DNA of 34,893 bases from an uncultured Lachnospiraceae bacterium. Lineage in GTDB: Bacteria; Bacillota; Clostridia; Lachnospirales; Lachnospiraceae. The position numbers and the translations under genes are program-made. Of this stretch, positions 33,999 to 34,893 are shown in pieces. The notes under the pieces were generated by a model that worked only from the letters and a program-made list of their open reading frames with translations, had not been told where the DNA came from and searched no databases. The stretch's first letter is position 1; the number at the start of each line of letters is the position of its first letter. The stretch is taken from contig CAMBAN010000020.1 of the NCBI GenBank assembly GCA_945864145.1, forward strand, positions 1-34,893, given 5' to 3'.

Positions 33999-34893
33999 AT
34001 GGTGAACAGGATAGAGTATGCAGCAACAGCAAGAGCCGTAGCTGCACAGGGATGTGTATTATTAAAGAATGATAATCAGGCATTGCCACTGAAAAATCAG
34101 GCAAAAGTAGCAGTGTTTGGTATCAATGCTTTTCATTATTATAAGAGTGGTCTTGGCTCAGGTGGAATGGTAAATACAGAATACGTGGTTTCTGTTTTAG
34201 ATGCATTAAAGGCAGAACAAAGTGTTACAGTGGATGAAACACTTTTGCAGGTTTATGAAGACTGGATTGCTAAAAATCCCTTTGATGAGGGGCATGGATG
34301 GGGAACAACACCATGGTCACAGGAGGAAATGCCACTTACAGAAGAAATTGTAGCACAGGCAAAAGCAAGAAATGACATTGCTGTCATTATGATAGGAAGA
34401 ACGGCCGGCGAAGATCAGGATAATACAAAAGAAGAAAAGAGTTATCTTCTTTCTAAGAAAGAACGCAAGATGCTACAGCTTGTATGCAGTACCTTTGAAA
34501 AAACAGTTGTACTTTTAAACGTAGGCAATATCATTGACATGAAATGGGTAGCAGAATACAATCCAAGTGCTGTTATGTATATCTGGCAGGGCGGTCAGGA
34601 AGGTGGAAACGGCGTATTAGACGTATTAACAGGAAAAGTTTCTCCCTGTGGAAAACTGACAGATACCATTGCACAGAATGTGGAGGATTATCCTTCCAAT
34701 GCACAGTTTGGAGATCCGGATAAAAATTTCTATGAAGAGGATATTTATGTAGGATATCGTTATTTTTCCTCTACAAAGGAAACAAGAAAAAAGGTATTGT
34801 ATCCGTTTGGATTTGGTCTTTCCTATACAGATTTTACAATAGCAGGTAAACTGAAAGCGATAGAGAAAAATCAGGTGGTTGTAGAGGCTGTAG
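33999..34893 (+). CDS. Glycoside hydrolase family 3 protein, truncated by window end
   Basis: Open frame from ATG 33999 to the window end (absent from the track because no stop): ARAVAAQGCVLLKNDNQALPLKNQAKVAVFG, TAGEDQD, WQGGQEGGNGVLDVLTGKVSPCGKLTDTIA, GYRYFSSTKETRKKVLYPFGFGLSYTDF. Confidence 0.88.
   Translation, partial: MVNRIEYAATARAVAAQGCVLLKNDNQALPLKNQAKVAVFGINAFHYYKSGLGSGGMVNTEYVVSVLDALKAEQSVTVDETLLQVYEDWIAKNPFDEGHGWGTTPWSQEEMPLTEEIVAQAKARNDIAVIMIGRTAGEDQDNTKEEKSYLLSKKERKMLQLVCSTFEKTVVLLNVGNIIDMKWVAEYNPSAVMYIWQGGQEGGNGVLDVLTGKVSPCGKLTDTIAQNVEDYPSNAQFGDPDKNFYEEDIYVGYRYFSSTKETRKKVLYPFGFGLSYTDFTIAGKLKAIEKNQVVVEAV

Overview
The window looks like a Lachnospiraceae-type Firmicute chromosome (inferred from gene content and base composition only). 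Left to right it contains: (1) the 3' part of a group II intron with its reverse transcriptase/maturase (1-~1675); (2) a Zn/Cd-type efflux operon: SmtB/CadC-like operator, stand-alone HMA protein, P1B-ATPase lacking an N-terminal HMA, ArsR sensor, TcdA-like E1 enzyme; (3) a copper operon: CsoR operator inside the promoter spacer, CsoR, membrane Cys-rich/HMA protein, CopA with a C-terminal CopZ-like domain that has its own internal SD and ATG, followed closely by LysR and NUDIX genes; (4) a membrane LRR protein, a REC-degenerate GGDEF-EAL protein and a subtilisin-like protease; (5) argC, an RsmF-type rRNA methyltransferase, two tandem MATE transporters and a PLP aminotransferase; (6) a ~2643-aa secreted multimodular protein that appears to combine a rhamnogalacturonan acetylesterase and a PL11-type rhamnogalacturonan lyase, with repeated galactose-binding-like modules, one of them apparently inserted inside an Fn3 domain; (7) a glycan-catabolism cluster: aldo/keto reductase, GH27, SGNH esterase, and a GH3 enzyme (cut by the window edge) with apparently permuted domain order. 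The best candidates for follow-up are the giant RG-I enzyme, the CopA/CopZ fusion with internal start, and the two metal-regulated promoters. No tRNA, rRNA or CRISPR array was recognised. All family calls are by eye from motifs; no database search was run.
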